From: JACKBC01 sp041391125
GTDB taxonomy: Bacteria; Chloroflexota; Anaerolineae; Caldilineales; Caldilineaceae
Direction of reading: 5' to 3'
DNA length: 64,000 nucleotides
Assembly: GCA_041391125.1 (NCBI GenBank)
Contig: JAWKON010000005.1
Coordinates: 1-64,000 of the forward strand
Each line of letters opens with the position of its first letter. Within the stretch, counting starts at the first letter, position 1. The translations under genes and the position numbers were made by a program. The notes under the pieces are model-generated. The model did no database searches, had not been told where the DNA came from, and worked only from the letters and a program-made list of their open reading frames with translations. Of this stretch, positions 20,794 to 29,646 are shown in pieces.

Positions 20794-22302
20794 ATGTCTA
20801 CATCCCGACGCACATTCCTACTGGGCTCGTTGGCGGTTGCCGCTGGTGGTCTGCTGGCGGGCCGTCTTGATCCCAAAGCGCTTTTTTCATACGTCAAACC
20901 CGAACCTAAACGCATCTCGCTGGACGCGTTTGACGCCAATCCCTATTACGATGTGTGCATTATTGGCTCCGGCCCGGCTGGGGCCAACCTGGGACGGCTG
21001 CTGGTGCAGCAGGGACTGCGCACCGTCATCCTCGAATCGGGCTTCTATCTGCCCAAGGACAAGGTGGACCCGCGCCTCAACGCTGTGGACGCCTATCGCA
21101 GCATCGGGCCGGTGGACTATCCGCTGGTGAGCACGCGCGTGCGCGCCGTGGGCGGCACCTCCAACATCTGGACCGGCCGTTGCGCCCGCCTGCACCCCAT
21201 TGACTTTGCGCCCAATGCTTATACACCCGCCGGCGCGGCTTGGCCCATCACCTATGCTGAGCTGGAGCCCTATTACGAAATGGCCGAACGCACCCTGCGC
21301 GTGGCCGGAGCGGACTTTTCCGCCTATCGAGCCCCGCGGCGCTCTGCGCTGCCCTTGCCCAACATTTCCGATGAAACTGAGATTCAAGACTATCTGAGCG
21401 CCATCGGTCTGAGCGTGGATGTAGCGCCTACTTCCACCAGCGCCGTGGGTGGCGGCCCCGTGCGCGCCGCCGAAGAGCTGCTGCCGGCCTTTACGGCTGC
21501 GCCCAATGCCACATTGGTCAGCGGCGCCACGGCGACCCGGCTCCTGGTGGAAGACGATGGCTCAGTTAGCGGCGTAGAGGTGAAGAATCTGCGCGGCCGC
21601 GCCAAAGTGGTGCGCGCCGCTCGCGTGGCGGTGGCCTGCGGCGCCGTGGAGAGCGCGCGGCTGCTGTTGCTCTCCACATCGCCCAGCCATCCGCAGGGCA
21701 TTGGCAATCAGCATGATTTGGTGGGCCGCTTCTTTGGCGAGCATCCGCAGTTCCGCTATACGGGGACCGTTTCACGGCAGCCTACCCAGCGCCACTTGGT
21801 ACGTTCGCATCAATATTACGAATCGTTCAAAGCCGACGGACTGGGCAGCATCATTCTGATTATCGACTGGCGGCCACATGTCAAGGACAATCTGCATATC
21901 ACGGCCTCATTGGAGATGGAGCCCCAGTTTGCCAATCGCGTTCAGCTTTCACCGGCCCTCACCAACCACTTTGGTAATCCGGGACTCGACATTTCGCTCG
22001 ACTTTGGCGCCAAAGACCGTGCCACGTATGCACGCGCCAGCGCGCTTGTCGAACAAATATTTGCCGATTTAGGTGCGACAAATGTACATCCCAGCGGCGA
22101 AAAATGGGCGCATCACCACATTGGCTGCTGCCGTATGGGCGTCGACCCCGCGGCCAGCGTGCTGAACGCCCATCTGCGCGTCCACGAGTCACCCAATTTG
22201 TACGTACTCAGCAGCGCCGCCTTTGTGACCGGCGGCGCCGGCCACCCCACTCTGGCCATCACTGCGCTATCGCATCGTCTGGCGGAGCATATGAGCGGGT
22301 AA
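20794..22302 (+). CDS. GMC-family FAD-dependent oxidoreductase with Tat signal
   Basis: About 502 residues. The N-terminus has STSRRTFLLGSLAVAAGGLL, a twin-arginine signal, so the folded flavoprotein is probably exported. YDVCIIGSGPAGANLGRLL is the FAD-binding GxGxxG motif followed by LESG. HPSGEKWAHHHIGCCRMG and the C-terminal VLSSAAFVTGGAGHPTLAIT match glucose-methanol-choline oxidoreductases, including the catalytic His region. An upstream in-frame ATG at 20779 is possible, but GAGGAAAA lies just before 20794 and makes the shorter start better. Substrate unknown; the neighbouring secreted DUF4185-like protein suggests, weakly, extracellular carbohydrate oxidation. Confidence 0.85.
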   Translation: MSTSRRTFLLGSLAVAAGGLLAGRLDPKALFSYVKPEPKRISLDAFDANPYYDVCIIGSGPAGANLGRLLVQQGLRTVILESGFYLPKDKVDPRLNAVDAYRSIGPVDYPLVSTRVRAVGGTSNIWTGRCARLHPIDFAPNAYTPAGAAWPITYAELEPYYEMAERTLRVAGADFSAYRAPRRSALPLPNISDETEIQDYLSAIGLSVDVAPTSTSAVGGGPVRAAEELLPAFTAAPNATLVSGATATRLLVEDDGSVSGVEVKNLRGRAKVVRAARVAVACGAVESARLLLLSTSPSHPQGIGNQHDLVGRFFGEHPQFRYTGTVSRQPTQRHLVRSHQYYESFKADGLGSIILIIDWRPHVKDNLHITASLEMEPQFANRVQLSPALTNHFGNPGLDISLDFGAKDRATYARASALVEQIFADLGATNVHPSGEKWAHHHIGCCRMGVDPAASVLNAHLRVHESPNLYVLSSAAFVTGGAGHPTLAITALSHRLAEHMSG

Positions 22303-22398
22303 GTCCACATGAAGTAGATCAGGATTTTGAAAGATTTTCAGCTTAAGAGCACTTGACTTTTGCAGTTCAAAGTGCTAAATTGAGCCGGTAAGATTATA

Positions 22399-22480
22399 TA
22401 TACTCGCGGTTGGCATAGATGAAAAGGATTATGGTCAATTTTAGTCGAGGGATCGATTTTCATCTATGACAGAGCTAAAT
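22399..22480 (+). mobile_element. 85-bp terminal-inverted-repeat element, copy A
   Basis: It begins TATACTCGCGG, with TTGGCATAGATGAAAA on the left and TTTTCATCTATGACAGAGC on the right forming a long stem. The right end is slightly diverged (GCTAAATA instead of GCCAAGTATA). Copies B (33200-33284) and C (59146-59230, minus) are nearly identical. No transposase is encoded, so it resembles a MITE. Confidence 0.75.
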
Positions 22481-22609
22481 AAATCGTATAAGAAGAGTTA
22501 ACATTCAGTAGCATTTTAGGAGACGACTTGCGCAGCAGGCGGCGTATAGAATTTGACGGACGCTTCGGGATAAATTTGATGATTCAGTCTGTGCAGGTCC
22601 TAACACATT

Positions 22610-22937
22610 GTGGAAATGAACGGAACAAACACAACTTCGCATCGGGCCACGGCGGAAGCCCAACCCGACCCTGATAGTCCTGTCCCCTTACCTAGTAGAC
22701 GCGTGTTTGCGCAACGCGCTGTTGGGCAGTGGGGCGCATCACAGGCTATCGACCAGCGTTCAGCGGGCAATGACGGCCCAGAGCGCTTCTATAATCAAAT
22801 CTGCAGCGGCGAACGACGACCGGCCATTGCTCAGCCCAACGAGATGGGACGAGGAACGAAGCCGGGAAGAAATGTGGCCGCGTCTGGCAGGTCTGGATTG
22901 CTTTTGTAACATCCTCAAGAGCGCAATCCAGATTTAA
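22610..22937 (+). CDS. Uncertain small ORF with one frame change
   Basis: A frame starting MEMNGTNTTSHRATAEAQPD can be joined near 22700 to a second frame ending SPTRWDEERSREEMWPRLAG...KSAIQI, giving about 109 residues. No family, signal or ribosome binding site is seen. The end runs into a hairpin (GCAATCCAG...CTGGATGC) and the terminator at 22973. It could be a small gene or a non-coding transcript. I would not assign a function. Confidence 0.2.
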
Positions 22938-22972
22938 TGCTGGATGCGTTCATCTTTTTTCCGCACTCGTAG

Positions 22973-23006
22973 CGCCAACTGCTAAAAACAGTTGGCGTTT
23001 TCTTTT
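22973..23006 (+). terminator. Rho-independent terminator
   Basis: CGCCAACTG, a 7-nt loop, CAGTTGGCG, then TTTTCTTTTCC. It implies that something upstream in 22500-22970 is transcribed on the plus strand. Confidence 0.85.
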
Positions 23007-23300
23007 CCTCGCTATCTCACCCTCTCGCAGGTATCAACCTGTGCGTGCGTATGCATTTCCCCTGGGACTTGCGCAATGCGCGGCCTCTTGAACCTTGGCG
23101 CGGAAGCTGCTCTATGCGTCGAGCCAAGAACATGGTGACGAACGAGCATCATTCGTTCATCAAAGACGGCGAATAGGGATACCCGCTCTCCGTAAGGCGT
23201 AGCTTTCGAGTAACGAGCAGCGTCTCTAAATCCGCTTGCAGAAAGAACCGTATTTTATTCAGCGCGCCCAGCGCGCCTGCAAACCGGATGGAGGTGAATC
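23007..23300 (+). other. Gene-free leader of mgtE, possible structured RNA
   Basis: Nearly 300 bases without a gene precede mgtE. The segment around 23162 reads CAAAGACGGCGAATAGGG, which resembles part of the M-box core (CAAAGACGCCAATGGG). However, the other conserved M-box blocks, such as the GGTGAGGCTCC start, are not found. It also has several short inverted repeats. I do not call a riboswitch. Confidence 0.25.
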
Positions 23301-24653
23301 ATGGTGGAGCCAATCAGCATCAACGATGCCGTGGAACAGATGGAGCAGCTTTTAGAGCAGCAAGATTTGGACCGCGCGGGCGAATATCTGCGTGAACTGC
23401 ATCCGGCAGACAGTGCCGAAATTCTCACCGGTCTAGAGCCGGCAGAACAGGCGGCCATTACAGCCCAGTTGGAACCAGAGGCGCTGGCCGAAATCTTCGA
23501 GCAGATGGATGAAGAGGACATGGTCGAGGTGGCCCAGCATCTGGATATGCCCAAGCTGGCCGAAGTGCTCGACGCTATGGATGCCGACGTGGCCACCGAT
23601 CTGCTGGGCGAGTTGGACGATGCAGATGCGGCACAGCTACTTGAGGAGATGGAAGATGCTTCGGAAGTACAGCAGCTGCTGACCTATGAGAAGGACACGG
23701 CGGGCGGCATTATGAACTATCCGCCGCCGTCGTTGCGCCGCTGGATGCGCGTGGATGAGGCCGTGCGCTTTCTCAAAGAGCACTATCACCAAGAAGACGA
23801 ACTATATTATCTTTATGTTCTGGATCGCTATGGCTGCTTGATCGGCATTGTGAGCCTGCGCGCCATGGTGCTGGCCGAACCGGAACAAACGATCGAAGAA
23901 ATTATGAGCCGGGATGTAATTTCCATCAATGTGGCGGCAGATCAAGAGGAAACAGCACAGGTGCTGTCGCGCTATGACTTGGTGGCGCTGCCGGTGACCG
24001 ATGACCAGAATCGGCTGGTGGGCATTGTCACCGTGGATGACGTGGTGGATGTGCTGGAGGAGGAAGCCACCGAAGACATTTATCGGCTGGCCCAAGTCAG
24101 CGCCGATGCTGAGATTTTCAGCCCCATCCATCGCGCCATTCGCAACCGGCTGCCCTGGCTCTACATCAACCTGGTAACGGCGCTGGTGGCGGCCAGCGTG
24201 GTAGCCATGTTCCAAGGCACCATTGAGCGCATTGCTATCCTGGCGGCGATTATGCCAATTATTGCCGGGCAGGGCGGTAATGCCGGCGGCCAAAGCATGA
24301 CCATCGTTGTGCGCTCGCTGGCCCTGGGTGAGATCGATTTGAGCGACGCTTGGGCCGCGCTGCGCCATGAGCTTCTGCTGGGCCTTTTGCACGGCATTGC
24401 GTTGGGGTTGAGCATTGGGTTGCTCACCTGGTTTTGGAATCACAACTTAACCATGAGCATTGTAGTCGGTTCGGCCATGCTGATTAACTTTGTGGTGGCG
24501 GGACTGGCAGGGGTGATCGTCCCCATGCTGTTCAAGCGCTTCAACGTGGATCCGGCGCTGGCTTCGGGCGTTTTTGTGACCACAGCTACGGATGTGATGG
24601 GATTTGCTTCGCTGTTGGGGTTGTCGACGCTCTTTTTGCGCTGGTTGGTGTAG
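23301..24653 (+). CDS. mgtE: MgtE-family magnesium transporter
   Basis: A 450-residue protein with the complete MgtE layout. The N-domain of helical repeats (residues about 20-130) includes EYLRELHPADSAEIL and LLGELDDADAAQLLEEM. A CBS-domain pair (about 135-255) includes TAGGIMNYPPPS, MSRDVISINVAADQEETAQV and LVGIVTVDDVVDVLEEEATE. A C-terminal membrane domain of five helices (about 285-450) includes MPIIAGQGGNAGGQSMTIVV, the ion-pore signature. It imports Mg2+ across the cytoplasmic membrane and is gated by Mg2+ binding to the N and CBS domains. The ATG follows GGAGGTGA at good spacing. It is a single gene with a terminator downstream. Confidence 0.95.
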   Translation: MVEPISINDAVEQMEQLLEQQDLDRAGEYLRELHPADSAEILTGLEPAEQAAITAQLEPEALAEIFEQMDEEDMVEVAQHLDMPKLAEVLDAMDADVATDLLGELDDADAAQLLEEMEDASEVQQLLTYEKDTAGGIMNYPPPSLRRWMRVDEAVRFLKEHYHQEDELYYLYVLDRYGCLIGIVSLRAMVLAEPEQTIEEIMSRDVISINVAADQEETAQVLSRYDLVALPVTDDQNRLVGIVTVDDVVDVLEEEATEDIYRLAQVSADAEIFSPIHRAIRNRLPWLYINLVTALVAASVVAMFQGTIERIAILAAIMPIIAGQGGNAGGQSMTIVVRSLALGEIDLSDAWAALRHELLLGLLHGIALGLSIGLLTWFWNHNLTMSIVVGSAMLINFVVAGLAGVIVPMLFKRFNVDPALASGVFVTTATDVMGFASLLGLSTLFLRWLV

Positions 24654-24679
24654 GGGTGCATCAAAGCCTATAAATACAA

Positions 24680-24714
24680 AATCCGTCTGGGGAAAACTTC
24701 CTTCCAGACGGATT
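24680..24714. terminator. Bidirectional terminator between mgtE and tRNA-Val
   Basis: AATCCGTCTGG and CCAGACGGATT form an 11-bp stem with a 13-nt loop. On the minus strand it is followed by TTGTATTT, so it serves the tRNA gene; it also lies just after the mgtE stop. Confidence 0.75.
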
Positions 24715-24719
24715 CCAGT

Positions 24720-24792
<73 letters not shown>

Positions 24793-24826
24793 TGATTTTC
24801 AAATTCAGTAAAAAATAGTATATCAT

Positions 24827-25051
24827 ATGCGTATGATAGTACGCAACAATCGACAGGTCACGCGTCTCTTTTTTATCCTCGTTATTGCCGCCGCCATCTT
24901 TGGCTGGTGGTATGCCTCTGCCAATTGGCAAGTGCAGCCGGATGCCATCGTGCTGCCCACCGGCCAGGACTTTAACTGGATCGACTTTGTTGCCACCCTG
25001 GGCGAAGAGGCGATTCAGCTTTTCCTCGGCCTCACGGGACCGACACAGTGA
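24827..25051 (+). CDS. Small single-span membrane protein
   Basis: A 74-residue frame with a basic N-terminus (RNNRQVTRL) followed by one hydrophobic helix (FFILVIAAAIFGWWYASANW) and a short acidic outside segment (GQDFNWIDFVATLGEEAIQL). Two ATG codons (24827, 24833) are possible, with no clear ribosome binding site. No family recognised. It is divergent from the tRNA gene and followed at once by a hairpin repeat. Hydropathy suggests a real small membrane protein. Confidence 0.45.
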   Translation: MRMIVRNNRQVTRLFFILVIAAAIFGWWYASANWQVQPDAIVLPTGQDFNWIDFVATLGEEAIQLFLGLTGPTQ

Positions 25052-25058
25052 GTTTTTA

Positions 25059-25129
25059 AACCACAGATTACGCAGATTTTACAGATTCTTTCAAAACAAA
25101 AATCTGTGTCATCTGCGCAATCTGCGGTT
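25059..25129. repeat. Word-repeat hairpin, CAGATT class
   Basis: AACCACAGATTACGCAGATT... pairs with ...ATCTGCGCAATCTGCGGTT. It lies between two convergent genes (small membrane protein and secreted glycosidase-like protein). Confidence 0.9.
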
Positions 25130-25137
25130 GAGAGCTT

Positions 25138-26832
25138 TTAGCGCGACCCGCGGCGGCTGGGATCCGGATCATATGGGCAATAGAGATTGTACTGCACTTC
25201 GTTGAAGTAATCGCACAGCACGATGAAGGCGGCGCGCATACGCACGTCATTGGGGCTGGGGTCCATAATGGCCCACCAATATTGCTCCTCATCCTGCGGG
25301 TTGCCGTCCTCCAGCCAATCCACATTGGGCATGGTCAACAGGCTCATCAGCCCCACCCACGGCCAATTGGCGGCGGCGTATTGGTAGGCGCGCTTCAGAT
25401 AGTCGGCCTGCACAAACTGGTCGATGCCCGCATCAGCCCCGTGCCACTTATAGCTGGCGTTGACCGAGTCAAAGGTCCAGCCAAACTCCAGCAGCACAAC
25501 TTTCTTGCCGCCGTCGCCATAGCGCTCCATAATGGCGCGGATGTCCTCCACGTGGCGGAAGGCAAAGAAGCGATAGCCGCCATATTTGTCTTTGTTGGCC
25601 GCCGCTTCGGCAGGATCCAGCTCGGGCGGGGCGGCGAAACCGGCGCCATGCACGCCCAGCATGTCAAAATAGCCATTACTGCTGCCCATGGCTTGATACA
25701 TCTGCTCGTAAAAAACATCGTCGGGCATGGCGTTGTTGTCGTTGGTCCCTGTGGGCGCCATGCCGGCGCTAATGACAACGGCATTGGGATTGGCGGCCTT
25801 GATGGCGCCATAGGCCTGGCGCAAAAAGTCGGCATATTGGGCCGGATTGGGCCGATTGTTGCCCCACTCGCGGGCTAGATTGGGCTCGTTCCACACTTGG
25901 AATGCCTGGATGCAGCCCACCGCTTGCGCCGAACAGTTATAACGTGCGGCCAGCGCACCCACGAAATCAGCAAAATTGGCCGCATTGCCAGGGGGCGGAC
26001 CGGGCCAAAAGTTGGTCTTATCCGGATCGCTGCTGACGCGCGCCAGCAGCTTTAGCCCCGCCGCGTTGACTTCGCGCACCACACGGTCGGCCACCGACCA
26101 GTCGTATTGCCCCTTGCCGGCGCCCTCAATGGTCTCCCAGGCAAAGGCCTGCTTCACCCAGCTAAAGCCGCCGTTTTTCATCAGCTCCAAATCGCGATGC
26201 GCCACCTCGGGCTTCCACCATAGAAAGGCCTGGGCGCCAAAATCTGGGCTGCGCATGGCGGAGGGCAGGTAGCCGCCCGCCGGTGGACCGCTAGGCTGTG
26301 GGGCGGCCGGCTGTTCGGCAGCGGGAGCGCCCGTCGAAACGCTGCCTCCCCCTGCGCCCACTTGCAAATAATCGGCTGACGCCCAGCCTAGAGCCTGCCC
26401 ATTCTCGCCAAGCTGAATCCAACTTCCATCCGCCGAGCGCCCCAGCACGTCAAATTGATCTCCCTGGTTGGCTTCGCGCACAACGGTAGCCGCTGTGTTC
26501 GGTTCGCTGCGCACGTTTAGGATTGGCGTGTTGATCACCACGGCTACTTCAGCGGCTGTTTCACTTTCTTCCGCGGCGGGCTGCTCATTGACAGCCGGCG
26601 GCGGTTCGGATGGTGTTGTGGGCGCCGGTTGCGCCGTAGGCGGCGGGGTGGCCGTAGCGGCGAGTACGGGTTGCTCACCAGCGGGCGTTTTGGTCGGCGT
26701 GGCCGTGGGTTCGGGCCCAGCGCTGCCGCAGGCGGTCAAACCTATCGTGGCTGCTAAAATTAAAGCCAAAATCACGCCATTTTTAGAGCCGAATCCAGTT
26801 ACTAGCTTCATTCTGTGAAACAACTTATTCAT
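25138..26832 (-). CDS. Lipoprotein with SH3 domain and TIM-barrel glycosidase-like domain
   Basis: A 564-residue protein. Residues 1-36 form a lipoprotein signal with lipobox LTACGS, so it is anchored outside the membrane. A Thr/Pro/Ala-rich linker follows, then a bacterial SH3 domain (about 97-160: TPILNVRSEPNTAATVVREA, GWASADYLQVG). The catalytic-type domain (about 195-555) resembles clan A glycoside hydrolases, with FQVWNEPNLAREWG (acid/base Glu after Asn) and VVLLEFGWTFD (likely nucleophile Glu). The exact GH family cannot be fixed. It is the last of three related genes on the minus strand (with 27128-29422 and 29647-32904) and lacks the WPTEFGWAAGGAF motif the other two share. Probable role: binding and cleavage of an extracellular or envelope polysaccharide. 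Confidence 0.8.
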   Translation of the reverse strand: MNKLFHRMKLVTGFGSKNGVILALILAATIGLTACGSAGPEPTATPTKTPAGEQPVLAATATPPPTAQPAPTTPSEPPPAVNEQPAAEESETAAEVAVVINTPILNVRSEPNTAATVVREANQGDQFDVLGRSADGSWIQLGENGQALGWASADYLQVGAGGGSVSTGAPAAEQPAAPQPSGPPAGGYLPSAMRSPDFGAQAFLWWKPEVAHRDLELMKNGGFSWVKQAFAWETIEGAGKGQYDWSVADRVVREVNAAGLKLLARVSSDPDKTNFWPGPPPGNAANFADFVGALAARYNCSAQAVGCIQAFQVWNEPNLAREWGNNRPNPAQYADFLRQAYGAIKAANPNAVVISAGMAPTGTNDNNAMPDDVFYEQMYQAMGSSNGYFDMLGVHGAGFAAPPELDPAEAAANKDKYGGYRFFAFRHVEDIRAIMERYGDGGKKVVLLEFGWTFDSVNASYKWHGADAGIDQFVQADYLKRAYQYAAANWPWVGLMSLLTMPNVDWLEDGNPQDEEQYWWAIMDPSPNDVRMRAAFIVLCDYFNEVQYNLYCPYDPDPSRRGSR

Positions 26833-26894
26833 TCAACGATTCCCCATTTTTCAATGACTAGCCCAATATTTTTTGGTTCTGCGCGATCACAGAT

Positions 26895-27036
26895 GGTTGA
26901 CACGCACACCACCGGTTAAAACCGGTGGCTGCTACGGGAAACCGGCTTAAGCCGGTTTGCTTTAAAGGGCGCCGAATTAATTCGGCGGTGTCAACTGTTC
27001 TGCTGAACGTAGCCGAAGTATGAGTTCCTGTTGACC
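26895..27036. repeat. Mosaic dispersed repeat, copy 1
   Basis: Starts GGTTGACACGCACACC. It contains two palindromes, CACCGGTTAAAACCGGTG and AAACCGGCTTAAGCCGGTTT, then GGCGGTGTCAAC, then GCTGAACGTAGCCGAAGTAT and a final CTGTTGACC. Copy 2 is at 34741-34908 with the same order of modules. The termini are inversely related (GGTTGACAC / GTGTCAAC). No protein is encoded. A single-armed run of AATGGTAA-like words follows (27042-27071). Confidence 0.75.
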
Positions 27037-27127
27037 CCAAATTGTAAATGGTAAATGGTGAATGGTAAACGTAACAAGCCACCCAACCACTCCCTCCACC
27101 AGTACACGCACCACGCACCACACAACC

Positions 27128-29422
27128 CTACTTCCCCATACTCCGCAGCGCATTGTAGACGGGCAGCGGGCCGTAATCGTTCCGCAGAATGCCCCACTGG
27201 GCCTTTTCCGTGCCGTCGGCAATCACGCGGAAGTTTAGATTCCACAAGAAAGCAGGCCCCACCCAGCCCCAGTTGCGCATCATTTGATACGCCTCCACGG
27301 TCCAGGCGGCCTGCTCTTCAAAATCGTTGTCGTTGGCGTAAGCATAGGCCGGATGAAAGGCGCCCCCCGCCGCCCAGCCAAACTCGGTGGGCCAGAGCCG
27401 TTTGTTGGCGTCGCCATAGACCACCATAATGTTGCGGTAGCCCTCCATGGTGCTGCGGAAGCTCCACGAATGGTGCGGCGTGTCGCACGGGCCGTTGAAC
27501 TGGTTGCCGGTGCCCTGGATGACGGCGCAGGCATCTTCGTGGCGCACGTTGGGGGGCACGTTATAGCCGCTGGGATGCACGCCAACGCCGTCGGCATAAT
27601 TGGCTAAGCCGTTCTGATACATGCCTTCCAAGTAGGCAAAGTCATCGCGCGCAATGCCGCCGGCGTCGCCCGCTGGGGTGGGGGCGCCGCTGATCACCAG
27701 CATGGAGGGGCAGGCGGCTTTGATGCTGCCATAGGCCGCGCGCAGCAGGTTCATGTAGTCGGCCGGGTTGAGCGGCTTGTTGCCCCATTCGTAATGCAGA
27801 TTCTGCTCATTCCACACTTCAATCGCTTTGAGGCCCGAGCCGCAAAATTCACCGGCCATACGCCCCACAAAGTTGGCATAGCTTTGTGGATCGGCGGGTG
27901 GGCCACCCACATTGGGGTCAAAGCCCGGCTCGCGCGCCCAGGGTGGCGAGTTGACCACGCTAAAGAGCACGTTGATGCCGCGCCCGCTGGCCGCGTCCAC
28001 AATGCGGCGCAGTTCGCTAAAATCGATGGCGCCGGGGCTGCCTTCAAAGGCCCGCCATTCCACCTGCTGTTTGAGCCAGTTAAAACCCATTTCGGCGGTG
28101 GCGTTGACGGCTTCATTAATGCCGCCGCCCAGCATGTGCGCCTGCACGCCATAGCCAAAGAAACCGGCGCCGGCGGGTGGCGGCGCCCATTGGCCGCCGC
28201 TACGGGCGCGGGAGCTGGCTCTGGCGGCGTCGGAATCTCGTCCTCGGTCAGCGTTGGCACAGTATCTACAGGGCCGGCCGCCTCGACCAACGACGCATAG
28301 ACCCAGGCCGGTTCCGCTTCGTCGGGAACTTCAACCTGATACCAATCCCATTGGGATTGAGCGCCAGAATTTTGTATTGAGAGCCGGACGGCGCCACCGT
28401 GGCCACCGGATAGTTGGTGCCGGGGCCGCTGCGCATATTCATGTTGGCGGGTTTGGTAATGGCCGTGGGCTCGGAGGGGGCCAGAGGAATGGGGCTTTGC
28501 AACGCTTCGGTGAGCGATAAAGTAGATGTAAGCGCCGTCGTAGGGCGTAAGCATTCCACTATTCGTAATGGGCAATGCGGCAGTGATCGCCACAGACGTT
28601 GTGATAGTTGAGGTCACCTCTGGGGGCCAGGACGATGGGGGCGACAGGATGGTCACCGCTTTTCTGGCTGGCTGCGGATGTAGGTTGTGCATTCACAGTG
28701 CGCACAGGTTCGACCGGCTGGGTATATTGGGCCGCAATCCAGCCCTGTGTGCCTTCTTCATCAAAGGCAACCTGCAACCATTGATCATCGGCACTGCTGT
28801 CCAGCACTTCGATAACGGCATCCGGCGATAGTTTACCCACAATCGGCGCATCGGCCACCGGTTCGCTGCGCACATTGAGCCGGCTGCCGTCGGTGGCGAT
28901 GGAGACCATCGGTTGTGATTCGGCAATGTCGTCGGCTGTGTCCACAGGGGCGGTAACGTTTGCCGCCACTGTGGCTGAAACGGGCAGGGTGGCGGTGGCC
29001 ATAGCCGTATTGGAGATATTTGATGTGGCGCTTAACTCGGCTGTAGTTGTGATGGCCTGTTCCGCCGGGGACTTGTTCGGCTGCGGCCTACGAGCACGCA
29101 CTTCACCCACGGTGAGCACCTTAACTTCCGCGCTCTCCGTGGTTTGCGACAGCGGCGTGGTCGGGCTGATCACAACGGTTGGCGCGGCTGTATCAATGAC
29201 GTCGGTTTCCGATATGGCGGTGGTGGCGCTTATCTCGCTCGTTGAAGTGACGGCAATGGCCTGGGCGGGGGAGGGTTCGGCCGTGGCATCGGGTGGGGGG
29301 AGGACAATCGACATCAGCGCCCGGCGCACTTCTTCGGGCGTATCCAATTGCGTGCAGCCTCCCAAAAGCGTGAGCGCCGCTGCGCACAAAACGCTCCAGG
29401 CTGCCAGTTGTCTCTTCCTCAT
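27128..29422 (-). pseudogene. Lipoprotein with two SH3 domains and TIM-barrel glycosidase-like domain, frameshifted
   Basis: Starts MRKRQLAAWSVLCAAALTLL with lipobox LLGGCTQ. After a Thr/Ser-rich linker comes SH3 domain 1 (DGSRLNVRSEPVADAPIVGK, GWIAAQYTQPV). SH3 domain 2 (NMNMRSGPGTNYPVATVAPS ... WDWYQVEVPD) lies across frame changes near 28560-28600, 28340 and 28190. The catalytic domain (28147-27128) is intact: GYGVQAHMLGG, WLKQQVEWRAFEG, AIEVWNEQNLHYEWG (acid/base) and LWPTEFGWAAGGAF (nucleophile). The domain is very close to the C-terminal part of the 1085-residue neighbour. Frame breaks fall in low-complexity sequence and may be assembly errors. Confidence 0.7.
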
Positions 29423-29466
29423 CTGGGTGGGTTACTCCGTTTTTACTTGGTGCTTCGTTACTATTC

Positions 29467-29500
29467 GGCCGTTCCCTGAGCTTGTCGAAGGGAACGGCTG
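29467..29500. repeat. GTTCCC/GGGAAC hairpin with TGAGCTTGTCGAA loop
   Basis: CGGCCGTTCCC and GGGAACGGCTG enclose TGAGCTTGTCGAA, in the leader of the preceding minus-strand lipoprotein gene. The loop motif recurs at 35843 (TGAGCTTGCCGAA) and, in inverse form, in the hairpin at 20706. Confidence 0.75.
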
Positions 29501-29584
29501 AATGTAATGGTGCTTCTTCATCAATAAACGACGCCTATTCTAACCGCAATGGGCGCAGGGGGCAATATTCCAGTTTTCAGCGCA

Positions 29585-29619
29585 TGAAAAAGGATCCAGC
29601 GGCCAGCGCCAGATCCTTT
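29585..29619 (-). terminator. Terminator of the large glycosidase-like gene
   Basis: On the minus strand AAAGGATC, a 15-nt loop, GATCCTTT and TTC follow the gene stop at 29647 by about 30 bp. Confidence 0.7.
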
Positions 29620-29646
29620 GAAAATCATGCAAAATAAAAATTTAGC

